A stretch of DNA of 64,000 nucleotides from Euphorbia lathyris (lineage: Eukaryota > Streptophyta > Magnoliopsida > Malpighiales > Euphorbiaceae), in contig NC_088916.1 in the NCBI RefSeq assembly GCF_963576675.1, positions 13,368,501 to 13,432,500 on the forward strand, in the 5' to 3' direction. The position numbers and the translations under genes were made by a program. The notes under the pieces were generated by a model. The model saw only the letters and a program-made list of their open reading frames with translations, had not been told where the DNA came from and searched no databases. Of the stretch, positions 33,151-45,531 are shown piece after piece (the stretch's first letter is position 1; each line of letters begins with the position of its first letter).

Positions 33151-33991
33151 TGCCAAATCCGCAGTGCAGATACCCAAGTTACATATGAAGCCCCCCCTTA
33201 TAGGTGCATGTGCCATCTCTAATCAGCCCCTCGGTGCAAGCAGGTCCCGGATTGCCTTTGCAAGAGCCATCTGTATTAACTTTCACCCACTCAGACTCTG
33301 GAGGCTTCCAAGCGATCACAGTATTTTGATAGACGTTTGACAACTTCGAGCTGCACATTAACGAGGCAACAACTATTTCTTCAATTTGGGTGAGGATGAA
33401 TTTCGCTGTATCCCTGCAGTAGCGATCCGTTGCAAAGACCATTGCATTTCGCCACCGCCATATCCACCAACAGGCTACAGCAACACATGATGGACCAGTC
33501 AAGATTTCTCCATTTTAAATCCACGCTCAGATTTTTGTCAAACCAGCTCTGCGGCTGAGTATTGTAAAATTCTTGTCGTCTATCTGCAGGGATGAAAGTA
33601 TCCCATATCATCCTCGCCTCTTTACAATCCCGAAGGGCATGGATAAAGGTTTCTGAATGTGTACATGTGGGGAATTTGTCTATTATGGTCAGGTGGCGTC
33701 TCTTACGGGTATGGTCCGTTATGCCACTCGGCCTGGTACCTTTAATTCGCAGCCTATACGCTGTTTTGACAGAGAAATTCTTTGATGCCACAGCGTCTCA
33801 GGTCCAACCGTCTTCCTCCTCCGGTTCCACTAACAGAACATGTGACGCAATTTTGAACAGAGCCGTGTGTGGTAACAAGTCATTTACAAGCGACCAAGCC
33901 CATCCTCGTGTAGCTCCCCAGTAATTAGCAACTGTCTTGTGGATATCATGTTCTGGAATTGGCGCAATAGTAAGATCAATAAGGCGAGAGT
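33151..33991 (-). pseudogene. LINE fragment: zinc-binding linker and start of RNase H
   Basis: Minus-strand frames give TVANYWGATRGWAWSLVNDL, then LVEPEEDGW, FSVKTAYRLRIKG and SETFIHALRDCKEARMIWDT. These fit the region after the reverse transcriptase in plant LINEs (W...DG-x-F-S-V-K-x-AY, then C..C..E-x-x-x-H-A-L-R-D-C). Next comes the RNase H start WVKVNTDGSCKGNPGPA. Frames are broken several times and the element is 5'-truncated: no endonuclease or RT is present. The RNase H domain continues at 27159 on the other side of element B. I could not find a convincing target duplication for the LINE. Confidence 0.85.
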
Positions 33992-34523
33992 CATTTCATT
34001 ATATGGGGTCTATATCAACATTACTAGTTGAAAATAACTCTTTTACATATAACATGATAATTACATACATAGCAATCATATGTATGTCACATGACCGTCA
34101 AAGACTAAATATATAAATCTTTTATTGTTACATGACAATTTTGATTTTTTTTTTCTTCAGAAATTACCGGAATAACTTTATTGAAATAAAAATAAAAGTA
34201 TAATTACTTTATTAAAACATTATAAAGCTCAATGTTCTGTTTGAAACTACTTCCAAACCTGAATAACTATTGAACAACTAATCTGTTATGCGTCTTATCT
34301 ACATGAAAAATATCATTAGATTTAGGTTAGATTAAAAAAAAAACTGAGTGTTTTTATGTTTTTATAAATCAGTTCTTGAGGTTTCATGTTTGCATCTAAC
34401 ACTGTCTGTTTTGTTGACGTAGAAAGAGACAATTTTATCCCTATATTTTTTCACATTTTTCACTTTTTCAAAAGTTGTAGTTATATTTACGAATATTTTT
34501 TTCTCTCCCCTTGTTCCACTTCA
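33992..34523. other. AT-rich flank, no gene seen
   Basis: No ORF, domain or repeat boundary visible between the truncated LINE 5' end and the next MITE. Confidence 0.3.
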
Positions 34524-34532
34524 TTCTTTTTT

Positions 34533-34830
34533 GGTTTAATACATATGTAGCCCCCTGAACTTGTCCATTTTTTTCATTTTACCCCTAAACTTAAGGGTCA
34601 ACCTATTGACCCTCTAAACTTCCAAAAAGCCACCCAATTTACCCCTCCTCTCCGACGTGGCGCTTGGATTATTGTAGCTTTGCATTTTGCCAGGTCAGCG
34701 CCACGTCGGAGAGGATAGGCAAATTTGGTGTTTTTTTTTTGAAGTTTAGGGGGTCAATAGGTTATCCCTTAAGTTTAGGGGGTAAAATGAAAAAAGGGAC
34801 AAATTCAGGAGGCTGCATATGTATTAAGCC
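34533..34830. mobile_element. Mutator-like foldback MITE with perfect 9-bp TSD
   Basis: A 298-bp element. The left end GGTTTAATACATATGTAG and the reverse complement of the right end, GGCTTAATACATATGCAG, differ at two positions. Inverted complementarity continues inward (CCGACGTGGCGC against GCGCCACGTCGG), so almost the whole element forms one hairpin. TTCTTTTTT occurs on both sides (34524-34532 and 34831-34839), a perfect 9-bp target duplication. Confidence 0.88.
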
Positions 34831-34839
34831 TTCTTTTTT

Positions 34840-35620
34840 TTTCATTTCTAAAAGTGTGGAACTTCCAAACTTTTTGAAATTACAAAGAAAATAATAAGAA
34901 AAAACAAAAAGAAGAAAAAGAATGAAAAAAATATATAAAAATTACTTCTGGTTGTTTTTTTAAGGAAAATTAATTTTGATTTTGAAAACCTATAAAGTTT
35001 GATTTTTTTTAATTGTCCTTTGTCACGCCAACAAAATTAACGGCGGTAAACAAAAAACTTTTATTTTCTAACAGAACATACCACATGCATGCTTTTATTC
35101 CGAAAAATACTATAAAAACCAATCTTAGAAAACGAGAAATCACAAAGTTTTTTAATTAACTCTAAATTTTATCCTTAATTAATTGTTTATGAAATAATAA
35201 TATAGAGTCAAATCATTGAACAAAAATATTTTGACGTGAAAATTTTCCCATTAAGTGAATAACGATATGTAAGAAACTAAAATTGTTGAAAATTAGGGAT
35301 TTTATATTTTTTATCGATTAATTGATTTTAGCTCGTAACCCAAATTAAAAGTAATACTTTTAGAGTAATTTTCATAGTAATGTATTTTATATTACGAAAT
35401 AGCATCACTTTTCTATATTGGTTTTGTTTGGCAATTAGAGTTTAGCTCTTATCCGTTAGTTGGTTATCTTTTTCTTTAACTGATTTGACTAAAAAGACTC
35501 ATTTAGTTCACATGTTCCTGTTTGTTGTTCTTGTTAGCTGTTGTTGATGAGTAGTGGATATAAATTGATCTTTCTGCTAAATGCATCTTTTTTAAAATTT
35601 TACCGAACACTTTTTATCTC
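34840..35620. other. AT-rich intergenic, no gene seen
   Basis: Only short A/T-rich stretches with stops in all frames. No repeat boundary identified. Confidence 0.3.
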
Positions 35621-35629
35621 TTATTTAGA

Positions 35630-35825
35630 GGGTAAATTTCATCAATGATGTACAACCTTTGTCCAATTTCACACTTTGGTATATTTTAGTAATTGCATTA
35701 AGGAGAATGATATTTTAGCAATTCTATAAGAAGTGGGTCCCACTTTTTTAATGGGTATATGAAAAATGCTAAGGTGGTGCGTTGAGCGATCATTTTTACC
35801 TGCTATACACCAAAGTGGGAGGTCA
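35630..35825. mobile_element. Left part of a Mutator-like MITE split by the gypsy element
   Basis: Begins GGGTAAATTTCATCAATG, with ACAACCTTTGTCCAATTTCA and CACTTTGGT inside. The reverse complement of 50111-50211 begins AGGGTAAATTTCATCAATG and carries the same internal words. TTATTTAGA flanks both outer ends (35621-35629 and 50212-50220). The gypsy element with TSD GGTCA separates the halves; without it the MITE is about 300 bp. Confidence 0.85.
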
Positions 35826-36233
35826 TGATACACACCCGGCCCTAGAGGATATAATTCCCAAAGAATTACAAGACGGAGACGACGAGGAGAAACCGCCGAA
35901 TTCCAACAATGTCGGCAGCACCATTCGTCAGTCAGGAAGGGAGAAGAAGATTCCCTTATGGCAAAAGGATTATGTCTAAACAGGAATGCGTTTTTCTATT
36001 CATACAAAGTTATCTTAGTTAGTTAAGTATTTTGTTAATTGGTTTTTCTAATTCTAGTAGGATTTAGTTTTATTCTTTTCCCTATTTAAGTAGCGTCAAT
36101 TGTATTGTTTGGATTCAAACTTTTGATTAATATAAATCCAGTTTGCTCTTTGCTAGAAAAAGAGTCAGGTGTTTTGTTCGTTTCACCCCAAACGATCTCC
36201 TTTTGATTGATTTCCAAAGTTAGAGTCGTATCA
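35826..36233 (+). repeat. 5' LTR of the gypsy element (408 bp)
   Basis: TG...CA ends. A TATA-like CCTATTTAAG lies near 36090. The first about 150 bp are open and encode the tail of the polyprotein (ALEDIIPKELQD ... IPLWQKDYV, stop at 35977-35979), because the coding region of the element runs into the LTR. Confidence 0.92.
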
Positions 36234-36250
36234 ACTGGTGCTTTCATCGG
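36234..36250 (+). promoter_or_regulatory. Probable primer-binding site of the gypsy element
   Basis: ACTGGTGCTTTCATCGG follows the LTR directly. TGGTGCTTTCAT is a recurrent primer-binding sequence in one group of plant gypsy elements; the tRNA was not worked out. Confidence 0.55.
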
Positions 36251-36271
36251 TTCTTTTTTCCTCCATCCACC

Positions 36272-36932
36272 ATGTCTGATAAACTACCTGAATCCTACTG
36301 CCATGAACTCAACATCGAATTCAAATCCCTTCATGATGCCCTCCAACGTTCCATTGAAACTACCTTTAACACCGCTATCCTCAAACGCGTCGAAAATCAA
36401 CCAAAACCACACACCACCACTGATAACTCAAACAACCCACCTCCACTTTTTTGCTCCCTCAAATTAGACCCTCCTCGGTTTGACGGCACCAACCCCTTTA
36501 GCTGGTTTTTTAAGATTGAAAGAATACTTTGATTTTCACAACACTACTGTCGATAACCGCCTCCGTATCATCGCTCTCCATCTGGAAGGCAACGCTCTTG
36601 AATGGTATCGTTGGATGAAATCCAATAATATGTTTCACGGTTGGCATGATCTTTTGGACAAAATTAAACAACATTTTGGTCCTTTGCAATTTGAGGATTT
36701 TCAGGGTCAATTATATAAATGGACTCAATCCAATTCCTTTTAGGATTACCTTACTCAGTTTGAACAATTAATGAACAAAGTCACTGGCTTGACGGAACAT
36801 CAACTGGTCTCCTGCTTTATTTTGGGTCTTAAACCATACCTTAGTCGTCAAGTACGCATCGCAAGGCCATCCACCTTACTTGAGGCAATCGACCTCGCCA
36901 AAGAATATGAAGCTTGGGAAATTGAGACCTGA
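36272..36932 (+). pseudogene. Gypsy gag (capsid), frameshifted
   Basis: Starts MSDKLPESYCHELNIEFKSL. After a frameshift near 36515 it continues with RLRIIALHLEGNALEWYRWM, FHGWHDLLDKIKQHFGP and, past a stop at 36741-36743, YLTQFEQLMNKVTGL and SCFILGLKPYLSRQVRIARP. These are the conserved features of the retrotransposon gag family (G-x-A-x-x-W, F-x-x-L-x-x-G-L). The zinc-knuckle region after 36935 is unreadable. Confidence 0.85.
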
Positions 36933-37165
36933 TTTGATCGGATTGCCTGACCGATGGCGAAACCTCCTGCTAGTAGTTACGTCTTACTTGCTACGCCAGC
37001 CAACTCATCGAAGTTAACAATAGTTCCTGCCAATCCGCAGAAGGGAAGCCCATCCTGTTTCATAAGATTTCCTACCAGGAGATGCGAGCATAACGCGAGA
37101 AAGGGCTATGTTTTAACTGTGGCAAGCATTACTCGCCTACGCACAAGTGCAATGGCCGATTTCTC

Positions 37166-37612
37166 ATGTTAATCGGCGATGAAACAGAGATAAAGACTAG
37201 CGAACCATTATTCCTGCTCGAAGATGCCTCCTCTGAAGTTGTTTTTATAGGCGATATTTCAAGCTTAACTTCTTTGCAGGGACATTCTAATTCACGCGCC
37301 CTTCGCATACGCGGCTCTTGTCAGAATCATATTATTGTTATCCTTATCGACATCGGAAGCACTCATAATTTTCTAGAACCATCTGTCGCTACTTTTCTCC
37401 GTTTACCAACAAAACCGTGCCCACCATTCTATGTCAATATTGGTCATGGCGATGCTTTACAGTGCTCAACTCTTTGTCCAGAGGTTACTCTTAATCTCAA
37501 AGGTACCGAATTTATCACAGATTTATTTATTTTACCCATCAAAGGTCCAAATATTGTTTTAGGCATCCAGTGGCTACAACAATTAAGGAATGTGTCTCAT
37601 GATTATCTCTAA
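37166..37612 (+). pseudogene. Gypsy aspartic protease region
   Basis: A frame of 148 codons containing VILIDIGSTHNFLEP, where the active-site D-S-G-S/A has become D-I-G-S, and FILPIKGPNIVLGIQWLQQL, the usual end of the retropepsin domain. The loss of the active-site Ser and a stop after 37612 suggest it is dead. Confidence 0.8.
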
Positions 37613-37804
37613 TTAACCATGGATTTCACATGCAATGGACGCAAAATTCGCCTCTGTGGTGATTCCGAAATCGAACCCCAAGTCGTGTCGTTTTCCCAAT
37701 CACAGGCTTATATAAAAGCGTAAGAAATCAGTAGTGTTTACGAGCTCCATCAACTTTCGGTAGAAACCGAGCCCAACCCCACGACGGAAATCCACATCGA
37801 CCAA

Positions 37805-38324
37805 ATGGTCGCTCATGAACTCCATGCGGTCGTGGACGAGTTCAAATTTTTATTCAGATCGCCGGTTAAATTACCATCACAAAGGCGCTTCGATCATCAA
37901 ATCCATCTGCTTATAGGAACCGCTCCGGTAAATGTCCGTCCATTTCATTACCCGCACTTCCAGAAAAACGAAATCGAGAAGCTCATTGGGGAAATGCTTG
38001 TGCAAGGTATAATTCGTATCCGCCACAGTCCATTCTCTTCCACTATACTTCTTGTTGGAAAGAAGGACGGGTCATATCGATTTTGCGTAGATTATCGCGC
38101 TCTTAACGTGGTGACGGTGAAAGATAACTTTCCTATCCCAATGATTGATGAGCTTTTTGACGAATTGGGGCTCGCTACGATATTTACTAAACTGAACCTT
38201 CGAGGAGGATTTCTATAGATTCGCATGAAGGAAAGGGATATCTATAAAATCGCCTTTCATACTCACGCAGGTCATTACGAATTTTTAGTGATGTCGTTCG
38301 GCCTCTCCAATGCGATGTCGACTT
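37805..38324 (+). pseudogene. Gypsy reverse transcriptase, N-terminal half
   Basis: Contains EIEKLIGEMLVQGIIR, SPFSSTILLVGKKDGSYRFC and VDYRALNVVTVKDNFPIP. After a stop at 38215-38219 it continues with [20 protein letters not shown] and [11 protein letters not shown]. It is cut by the copia LTR exactly within the S-T-F-Q motif; the remainder of RT follows each copia LTR. Confidence 0.88.
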
Positions 38325-40142
38325 TGTAGGAAAATAGACAAGCCTAGCCGCAGCGGAATAATAACATTTTATCTATTTTATCTATTTCCCTTTTCCAAGA
38401 TCTGTTAATTGTTATTTCATATAAAGAGGGATAGAATGAAATACCTTTTCTGAAGAACTATCTACAGTTGCAAACGAAGTGCCCACAACTCTTAATCCGT
38501 GTATCACGAACAACAAAAGAAACAACATAGAAAAGAATAACTAATCAGTAATCAACCTTAATAATAGCAATCACAATGAATGTCTCTAACAGAAATCGAT
38601 ACGAGATCAAAGAGAGAGTAAGAAATAATGTAAATTAGCCAAGACGAAGATGGAACGGTTCCTCCTCCTTTCTTATTATGTTGATCGAATTTCTGGGGTT
38701 AGGGTGTCTATTTATAGACTTCTCAAAACCCTAATCCCAGTTGTGTTAGGTAATTAAATAATTAGAATCTCATTCGGAATAGGATTGCTAATTAGATAAT
38801 TAAATAAACAGTTTATTATTATCTAAATAATAACTAATTATATCTAGATAATATCATTAATCAAATTAATAATTTAATTATTGTTAGGGATAATTAATTA
38901 GAGTTTCAATCCCATTAAAATCTCTAATTAACATTATCAGATAATCTTTTAATTTAATTCACAACTATAATCAAATTATAATTATTAATCAAATTAATTT
39001 ATCCCTAATTCATCTACAAATTTCGGCCCATATATAGTGTCTCACTACTTACATTTTCCTCCTCTGGTTCCAAGTCCCATATGCGACCCATTAGGTCCTT
39101 TATTGCCAATAGCCGTATATATCCTTTGAAATTAATTCATCACGATTATTTCAACATATATATAACGGAATACCGTCGCGAGCTGTTACTAGCAGAACCT
39201 ATGATATTCCCCCAGAGCAATTAAGAAGTTAGGTTGATAACTGACGTTAACCTTTCTGCATTAGGTACAGTATAATACGATCCTTCATCAACTATATCCT
39301 ATTGGTCAATTCCTTATAACCATGGAGCGTGTCAAGGTTACATATAACGAAGAGTCCGTTTTACTTGTACAGGTTGAATTCACTCTGAAAGATAAGTTAA
39401 GTGAAATATTCATTTCTACTCTTAACTCTATCACCTTGTAAGGATTTCAGTTAATTCACCACAAGCGGCCATTTGGATATATCTCCCACTTACCAGGAGT
39501 GACGAATGCTCAATCTGACATTAACTATTCTGCAATCACTTTGTGTGATACCCAACCCTGCTCTCACACACCCCATGCTCTCACCTGTTGGATCATGCTC
39601 GCACAGAATCAAAGTACCAGACTCCATAATCTAGAATCACTAATTAACGAATGTTTGAGTCTGAGGATTAGTTATACCTACTAATACCAATGAGATGAAC
39701 AATTGACAGTTTTAGATAAATTAATCCATACTATTATCTCAAGTCGGGTCCCAATCCTAATGAACTCATTCACCGGATCCATGTAACTGTCTAGATATCT
39801 AAATATCTAAAGCTTGTGAGATCAGCTTTCTGTCTCAACAGAAAACATTGTTACATGCAAGTCTCAACAGTAATATGCCAACCCCTATAACATATTACTT
39901 GACTTGGGTTAACTTTAAGTTTATTGATCTTATTATAAAGTACAGTCTCACTTCATGCTTGTATGAACACTTTATAATTACTTAAACAAACTTAGGATTA
40001 CTTTCTTTATGAAAGATTTGTGCCTTTATATATAATTACATTTTAATGCTATATATCTGATTAAACAAATGATCAAATAAACAATTTATTCATTAACGTT
40101 AATATCCTAAAACAATTGTCTTTAGGACACTAAACTCCAACA
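38325..40142 (-). mobile_element. Solo copia LTR with its own TSD (1818 bp)
   Basis: Begins TGTAGGAAAATAG and ends ACTCCAACA. It is flanked on both sides by GACTT (38320-38324 and 40143-40147) and on both sides by gypsy RT sequence that would be continuous without it. It is nearly identical to the LTR at 45532-47349, which fixes its orientation as minus. On its own it looks like an ordinary solo LTR made by LTR-LTR recombination. Confidence 0.9.
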
Positions 40143-40806
40143 GACTTTTTAGGCCACCATGAACACAATTCTAACTCCTTTTTTGCGGCGTTTCGTCGTG
40201 GTATTCTTTGATGACATCCTCATTTATAGTCAAATAGTGGAAGACCATGTAGATCACTTGCGCTAGGTATTTCAGTGCCTTGACGCACACGAATTTTATC
40301 TTAAACCATCCAAATGTTTGGTGGGGAAAATACAATTGAGTATCTCGGGCATTAATTCTCCAAACGAAGCATTAAAGCGAATCCTGCAAAAATTGAAGAT
40401 ATGTTGTCTCGGCCACCCCCTTCTATTGTCAAACAATTGAGGGGATTCTTGGGCCTTACTTGGTATTATCGACGATTTATCCAATATTATGCAGTGATTG
40501 CGGCCCCATTGACCGACCTGTTACACAAGGATGCCTTCCATTGGACACCCGAGGCAGCCACGACATTTGAAAGGCTTAAAAAGGAGGTCACTACGACGCC
40601 GGTTCTTTAGTTACTGGACTTCTTATTGCCTTTCATCATTGAAACCATCACCTCTAATGTCGGGATCAGCGACTCTCCTTCAAAATGAACATCTGATGGC
40701 CTATTATAGTAAGAAGCTCGGTCCTCATATGCAAGGTAGCTCCACCTATCTCAAAGAACTGCATGCCTTGACAGATGCCGTAAAGAAGTGGCGTCAATAT
40801 TTACTT
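40143..40806 (+). pseudogene. First copy of the gypsy RT C-terminal/RNase H segment
   Basis: From TTTTTAGGCCACCATGAACA onward it encodes [30 protein letters not shown] (the RT catalytic D-D), QLRGFLGLTWYYRRFIQYY and YYSKKLGPHMQG. It ends abruptly after GCGTCAATATTTACTT at 40806, where copia sequence starts. It is a near duplicate of 47350-48013, including the same stops, with a handful of differences (for example an extra stop where the second copy has CGCCAGG). Confidence 0.88.
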
Positions 40807-43800
40807 TATTCGGGTTCCATAGTCGCTTCCGCTATTTCAGCCAATCCTTCTTCTTGAACTTCTTCAAGTTTAATCACGTTCTCTACTTGTGTTTCTAGAA
40901 GAAACTATTTCTCTAGAAATAAAGCGTGTTTGGATACTATTACTTTCGATCATCTTAATGATAGAAGTAATATCCCACTATTTCCTTCGGAATTCCAATG
41001 AAGAAATATTTATCAGATTTAGGGTCTAACTTAATCTGATGCTATGCATTTAACATATGCTGAACACCCTTAAATTCTCATGAAAGAGAAACTGGGTTTC
41101 TTTTCAAATGAACAATTCAAATAGAACTTAGCGGTTTTGTGGATACTCGGTTCAAGGTAAATAAGGCGGTTTCTAGGGCGTAGCCTTAGAACATCTTTGG
41201 AAGAGAGGTTGTGCTCATCATGGATCGTACTATATCTAATAGAGTATAGTTTCTCCTTTGAGATACATCATGGTGTATACGGAGGAGTCTATTGTGAGTG
41301 AATCCATATTCATTTAGATAATTCAGGAAATCATTTGAAAGATATTCTCTACCTCGATCTAATCGAAGTACTTTAATAGTATTTCCTGTTTGATTTACTT
41401 CTTCATTCTTGAATCATTTGAACTTTCTCAAAAGCTTCTGACTCATGCTTCATCAAGCAGATGAATCAATATCTGATATGATCATCTTATGAAGCTAATG
41501 AAGTGCTTGAACCTCTCTCTTGCTTGTGTTTGATGTATGACTACATACATCTGAATGTACCAGTCTTAGAGTGTCTGATACGCATTCTCCTTTATTGCTA
41601 AAGGGTGTCTTTGTCATCTTTTCTTTAAACAAGACTTACATGTGCCCATTGATTTAAAATCAACCGAGTCTATAAGCCCATCTTGATGCAGCTTAGACAT
41701 GTATTTCTTGCTTATATGGCCTAGGTGACTATCACAAGTAAGTTCAATTATCTATATCTTTTAATTCCAAATGTAAAAGCACCATCCTAACCTTTCTTCT
41801 AGAGAAAGTCTAAGTACTTCTTACAGTTCCTTTTCCAATTCCCTTCTTTACCATATTGGTGGCATTCCCTTCTTGCTTTTATTGACTTGGGTTTAATGCA
41901 TTTGTTCTTCTTGGAATCTTTAGAATTAGGAAACTTCCTTTTCTCTCGTGAGATCCCTCAATAACAAGTGCTGACATCACTTTCTTAAGATTTGGGCTCA
42001 ACCGACTTGAGTATATTCAAGAGCTCTTCTAGAGAGGTCTCTGAGTTTATTCATCTGACAGTTCATGATGAAGTTATGAATAAATCTCTGGGAGGGATTG
42101 CAGAACTAAGTCGACACTTAATTCATTATCCATTACAAATCCAACACTAGAAAGCTTTGGTGATGTAGTCAATCATCTTGACACAAAGTGCTATAACAGA
42201 AGAACCTTCTTGCATCTTGGGGCGAAACAATCATCGCTATCTCATAGCTTTCGCATTTGAGTATGTTTCTCAAAACACCTCCTCCAAGTGCATAACCATG
42301 GAATACGCATCCATGTTCTCATGTTGCCTTTGTAGCTCTAGTGCCATAGCTGCAAGTATGATACATCCTGTACGTTCGTCATCTGATTGGTGCTTCCGGT
42401 AAACATCAATATTCTTAACAGGAGCATCATCAACTAGGACATTGGGTATCAGCGTATCTCAATACATACCCAATCCTTTCGAACTTCAAAACAATTTTGA
42501 CGATGGGTATCAGTGTATCTTAATACATACCCAATCATTTCAAACTTCAAAACAATTTTGAGTTTGCCAAAATAGTTGGTGAATTTTGAACTATTCAATT
42601 TGTTATCGGTTAAAATATTATGTAGATCTATTTTAGATATGATGATTCAGAGTATTTACTTTAACTTGAGAGTGAGATAGAGTGACGGATGTTATTCATT
42701 TGCTTTAATTCATTTCAATTTAAATATAGGACTTTAGTTGTTTAAATTGCTCCCACTATTTTACCAAATTAATAACCCTCCATATTAATTCGAAGAATCT
42801 TTTACAAACTCTTTAGTGAGCTAGGATCCTATCTTGTGAAGCTTACCTTGAATGACTCAAACAAGTTCACTCCCTTTAATAGGTAGATTCATGCAATCAA
42901 TCACATCAACCATGTGAGTCCTAGGTTGTTGGGTTACTAACCACATTAGTAACTAATATGTTTTAATATTAATCCCAACCATATTGCCCAATAGCTTTAA
43001 ATAATCCAGACGACTCGTCCAATTACTCTCAGCTACTTTAAGTCATTAACCTTATATATTCATGAAAACATTTTTCGATAATTCAGGTGTTACCCATAAG
43101 ACCCCAAGCCCTGAGACTCTCAGTCGCCCAAAGGCCCCCAAATACTGCCGGCTGAATTATAATATTAGGGGGGCAACCGATTTTATAACTTGCTTATTGA
43201 CTTAACTTTTGTTTAGTGAGGGATTTTTATTTTAAGTCTCATAATCTAACCTAGTCTTGGTTTGCTTTAGCATACATCAGACACATACAATTTACATTGG
43301 TGGCTATGGACATATTATCTAAATTATCCCGTCGAGCCAGAAACGGAATAAAAGTCACCCTAGGGCAAATACTAACTATTACATATTTATCTTTCAGGTC
43401 CTCCGTCTTTTCCTTGACGCCTTGATTTACAACAATATTTAATTTCTATACTACTTTAGAATACTTCAACTAATTTGAAGGGATTTAGGTGAGAAGAGAA
43501 ATACAATAGAGAGTAGATAAGGCAGGACTCGCAGACCCTATTTTCAAAAATACCAAAAGACTAAATAACAATTATAGAGGGGTCTAAATATGTCCATAAC
43601 ACCAAACATGCAAACACTCAATTAAATAAATTTAATTGGTTGATTACATAAACGGTTTATGTAATATTTTAGTTAATCAAATTAACCCTTAAATTAATTA
43701 TACTTTCAATTTAGTCTTTTAATTAACTTTACTATCAAATTAACCTTTAATTAAATTTTGTATCATTTACATTTTATTCTAATTAAAATATATCGAATAT

Positions 43801-44082
43801 AAACTTAATTAGACACTCAAAATATAACTATACAAAATACTAATTATTTGTGTTCAATTATTTTACCAAAATTATTCAACATGTTTAATTCAACCGTATC
43901 ACATACAAATAATTAAACATCAAATAACTTTGCAAAATCAATTCCAAAACACAACTTTTAAGAAGAGAGATTATAAGTTATTGTGTTTAATCATTTTACC
44001 AAAACCGTTTAACGTGATTAACTAATACATCAAACATGATTATTAAGCACAAAAGCGGTTTGCAAAATCAAATTAAAACATA

Positions 44083-44569
44083 CTCCCTCCGGTCCACAAT
44101 AGAAGTCTTTCTAGAGAGTTATTTTTTTGTTCCATAATACATGTCATTTTGCTTAAATCTATGCACATTAATTTACTTTTACCAAATATACCCCTATTTA
44201 AGTTGACTGTTTATCTTGGGAATAGATAAAGTTACTAGTGGATGCAATTATTATAACGGTAATAAAGTCTTTTACTTAAAATTAATTGCATTTCTTAATT
44301 AGTGTGTATTAACCTTAAAAGACTTCTATAGTATCTTCTTTAGAAAGGCTAGAGATAGCAAAATCTCAGAAATTACGATCAATTCATTCAATATTTCCTT
44401 TTTTAGAGGACAAGTTTCCACATTTAAATTATGTGTCAGATGTATTAATACCGTACCCCATCCATCTCGAAAAATTGGTTCAAACCCTTCGTTATTGGTT
44501 GAAAGATCCTTCTTTTTTGCATTTTTTACGACTCTTTCTTCATCAGTATTGGAATTGGACCGGAGGGAG
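44083..44569. mobile_element. Stowaway MITE inside the copia interior
   Basis: Ends CTCCCTCCGGTCC / GGACCGGAGGGAG are perfect inverted repeats, with TA on each side (44081-44082 and 44570-44571), the Tc1/mariner duplication. Length 487 bp. A minus-strand open frame of 85 codons at 44326-44583 has no recognisable transposase motif. Confidence 0.9.
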
Positions 44570-45517
44570 TATATAATTACCATATCCTTTTATTAATTAT
44601 AACAATTATAAATTAATAAACTTATATGGGCTGATTCGTTGTTCCCAAATTTTTAATTTTGTATCAATAAAATAGTTCGTCTAATTAACCGTATCAAATA
44701 ACTTTAATTAGACAACTCAATTCAGTCTATATAATTTTAAAATAGGCAACGATTAAATCACGTGGATTAAATAATTATAATTATATATATATATAACTTA
44801 GTTTCTGGAAAACTAAAATATTTCTAAAATATTCAGAACCGAAAAATAAATGTGACGGGACGAAAAAACCGGGTTCGTCCCTTCACGGATCTTATCCGCG
44901 ACGTTGGGCGGCGTCGCTGCCAAAAGCAGCAGTGCCGCCCAAACACCTTTCGTAGTTGGACAGCAGCTTGTTCACAACCTTAAAGGTTGCGAACAGTAGC
45001 TATAAGCTACTGTTTGCAACCTTTAATTATTATTTTTTTATTTAAATTAAAAGTCTTTTTAATTAAAACTCTTTTAATCTATAATTTTAAAGTTGTTGTC
45101 CCCGGTTCCAAACCTTTTCTTTTAAACGTATATACATATAAACTAATTTATATTTATATATAAACCTTTTCAAATATATATCAATAATTAATCGATTCTA
45201 ACCGTTTCGTTTAAATCGTTTAACAAAATCAAATTTTCAAAGATTAATCTGATTAATTCTTTTAACGATTCAAACAGTTAAAACTCCTAATCCACAAAAC
45301 ACGTATATCACATATACAAATATCGTTTTAATCAACCATTTAATTCTACAAACCCATTTGTTAATTAACCGAATCATAAAACATTTTAATCTCATCTTAA
45401 CCATTTATCTTTAGATTAATTAACTAAATCAAATTTATTAATTAACCTAACAATAAATCTATTCAATCTGATTGAAAACCCATTTTATTTACATATATGA
45501 AATAACAGATTAACATA

Positions 45518-45530
45518 GGCTCTGATACCA
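45518..45530 (-). promoter_or_regulatory. Copia primer-binding site (initiator tRNA-Met)
   Basis: Minus strand TGGTATCAGAGCC, one base from the LTR at 45532. It is the standard complement to initiator tRNA-Met and proves the minus orientation and that this is the 5' LTR. Confidence 0.93.
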
Positions 45531-45531
45531 A

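Larger units (their letters stand above)
40807..45531 (-). mobile_element. Truncated copia interior (gag to early integrase)
   Basis: Minus orientation, starting at the primer-binding site next to the LTR at 45532. Around 42000-42200 it carries UBN2-type gag words (FIHNFIMNCQMNKLRDLS). A decayed zinc knuckle (CHQYGKEGNWKRNCK) follows near 41850. Then comes the pre-integrase domain with SHLGHISKKYMSKLHQDGL and CKSCLKKRMTKTPF, and the integrase start (SDTLRLVHSDVC) near 41550. Towards 40807 it breaks off before the core of integrase, RT and RNase H. The break is the junction with the first gypsy copy. A Stowaway MITE sits in its 5' part. Confidence 0.85.

Noticed and set aside
39499..39684. 61-codon ORFs at 39499-39684 and 46706-46891 as a conserved gene pair
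   Set aside because: They are the same position in the two copia LTR copies; the similarity reflects the repeat, not coding constraint.
44326..44583. 85-codon ORF in the Stowaway MITE as a mariner transposase remnant
   Set aside because: No D-D-E/D motif or helix-turn-helix similarity could be seen, and it runs out of the element at its start.
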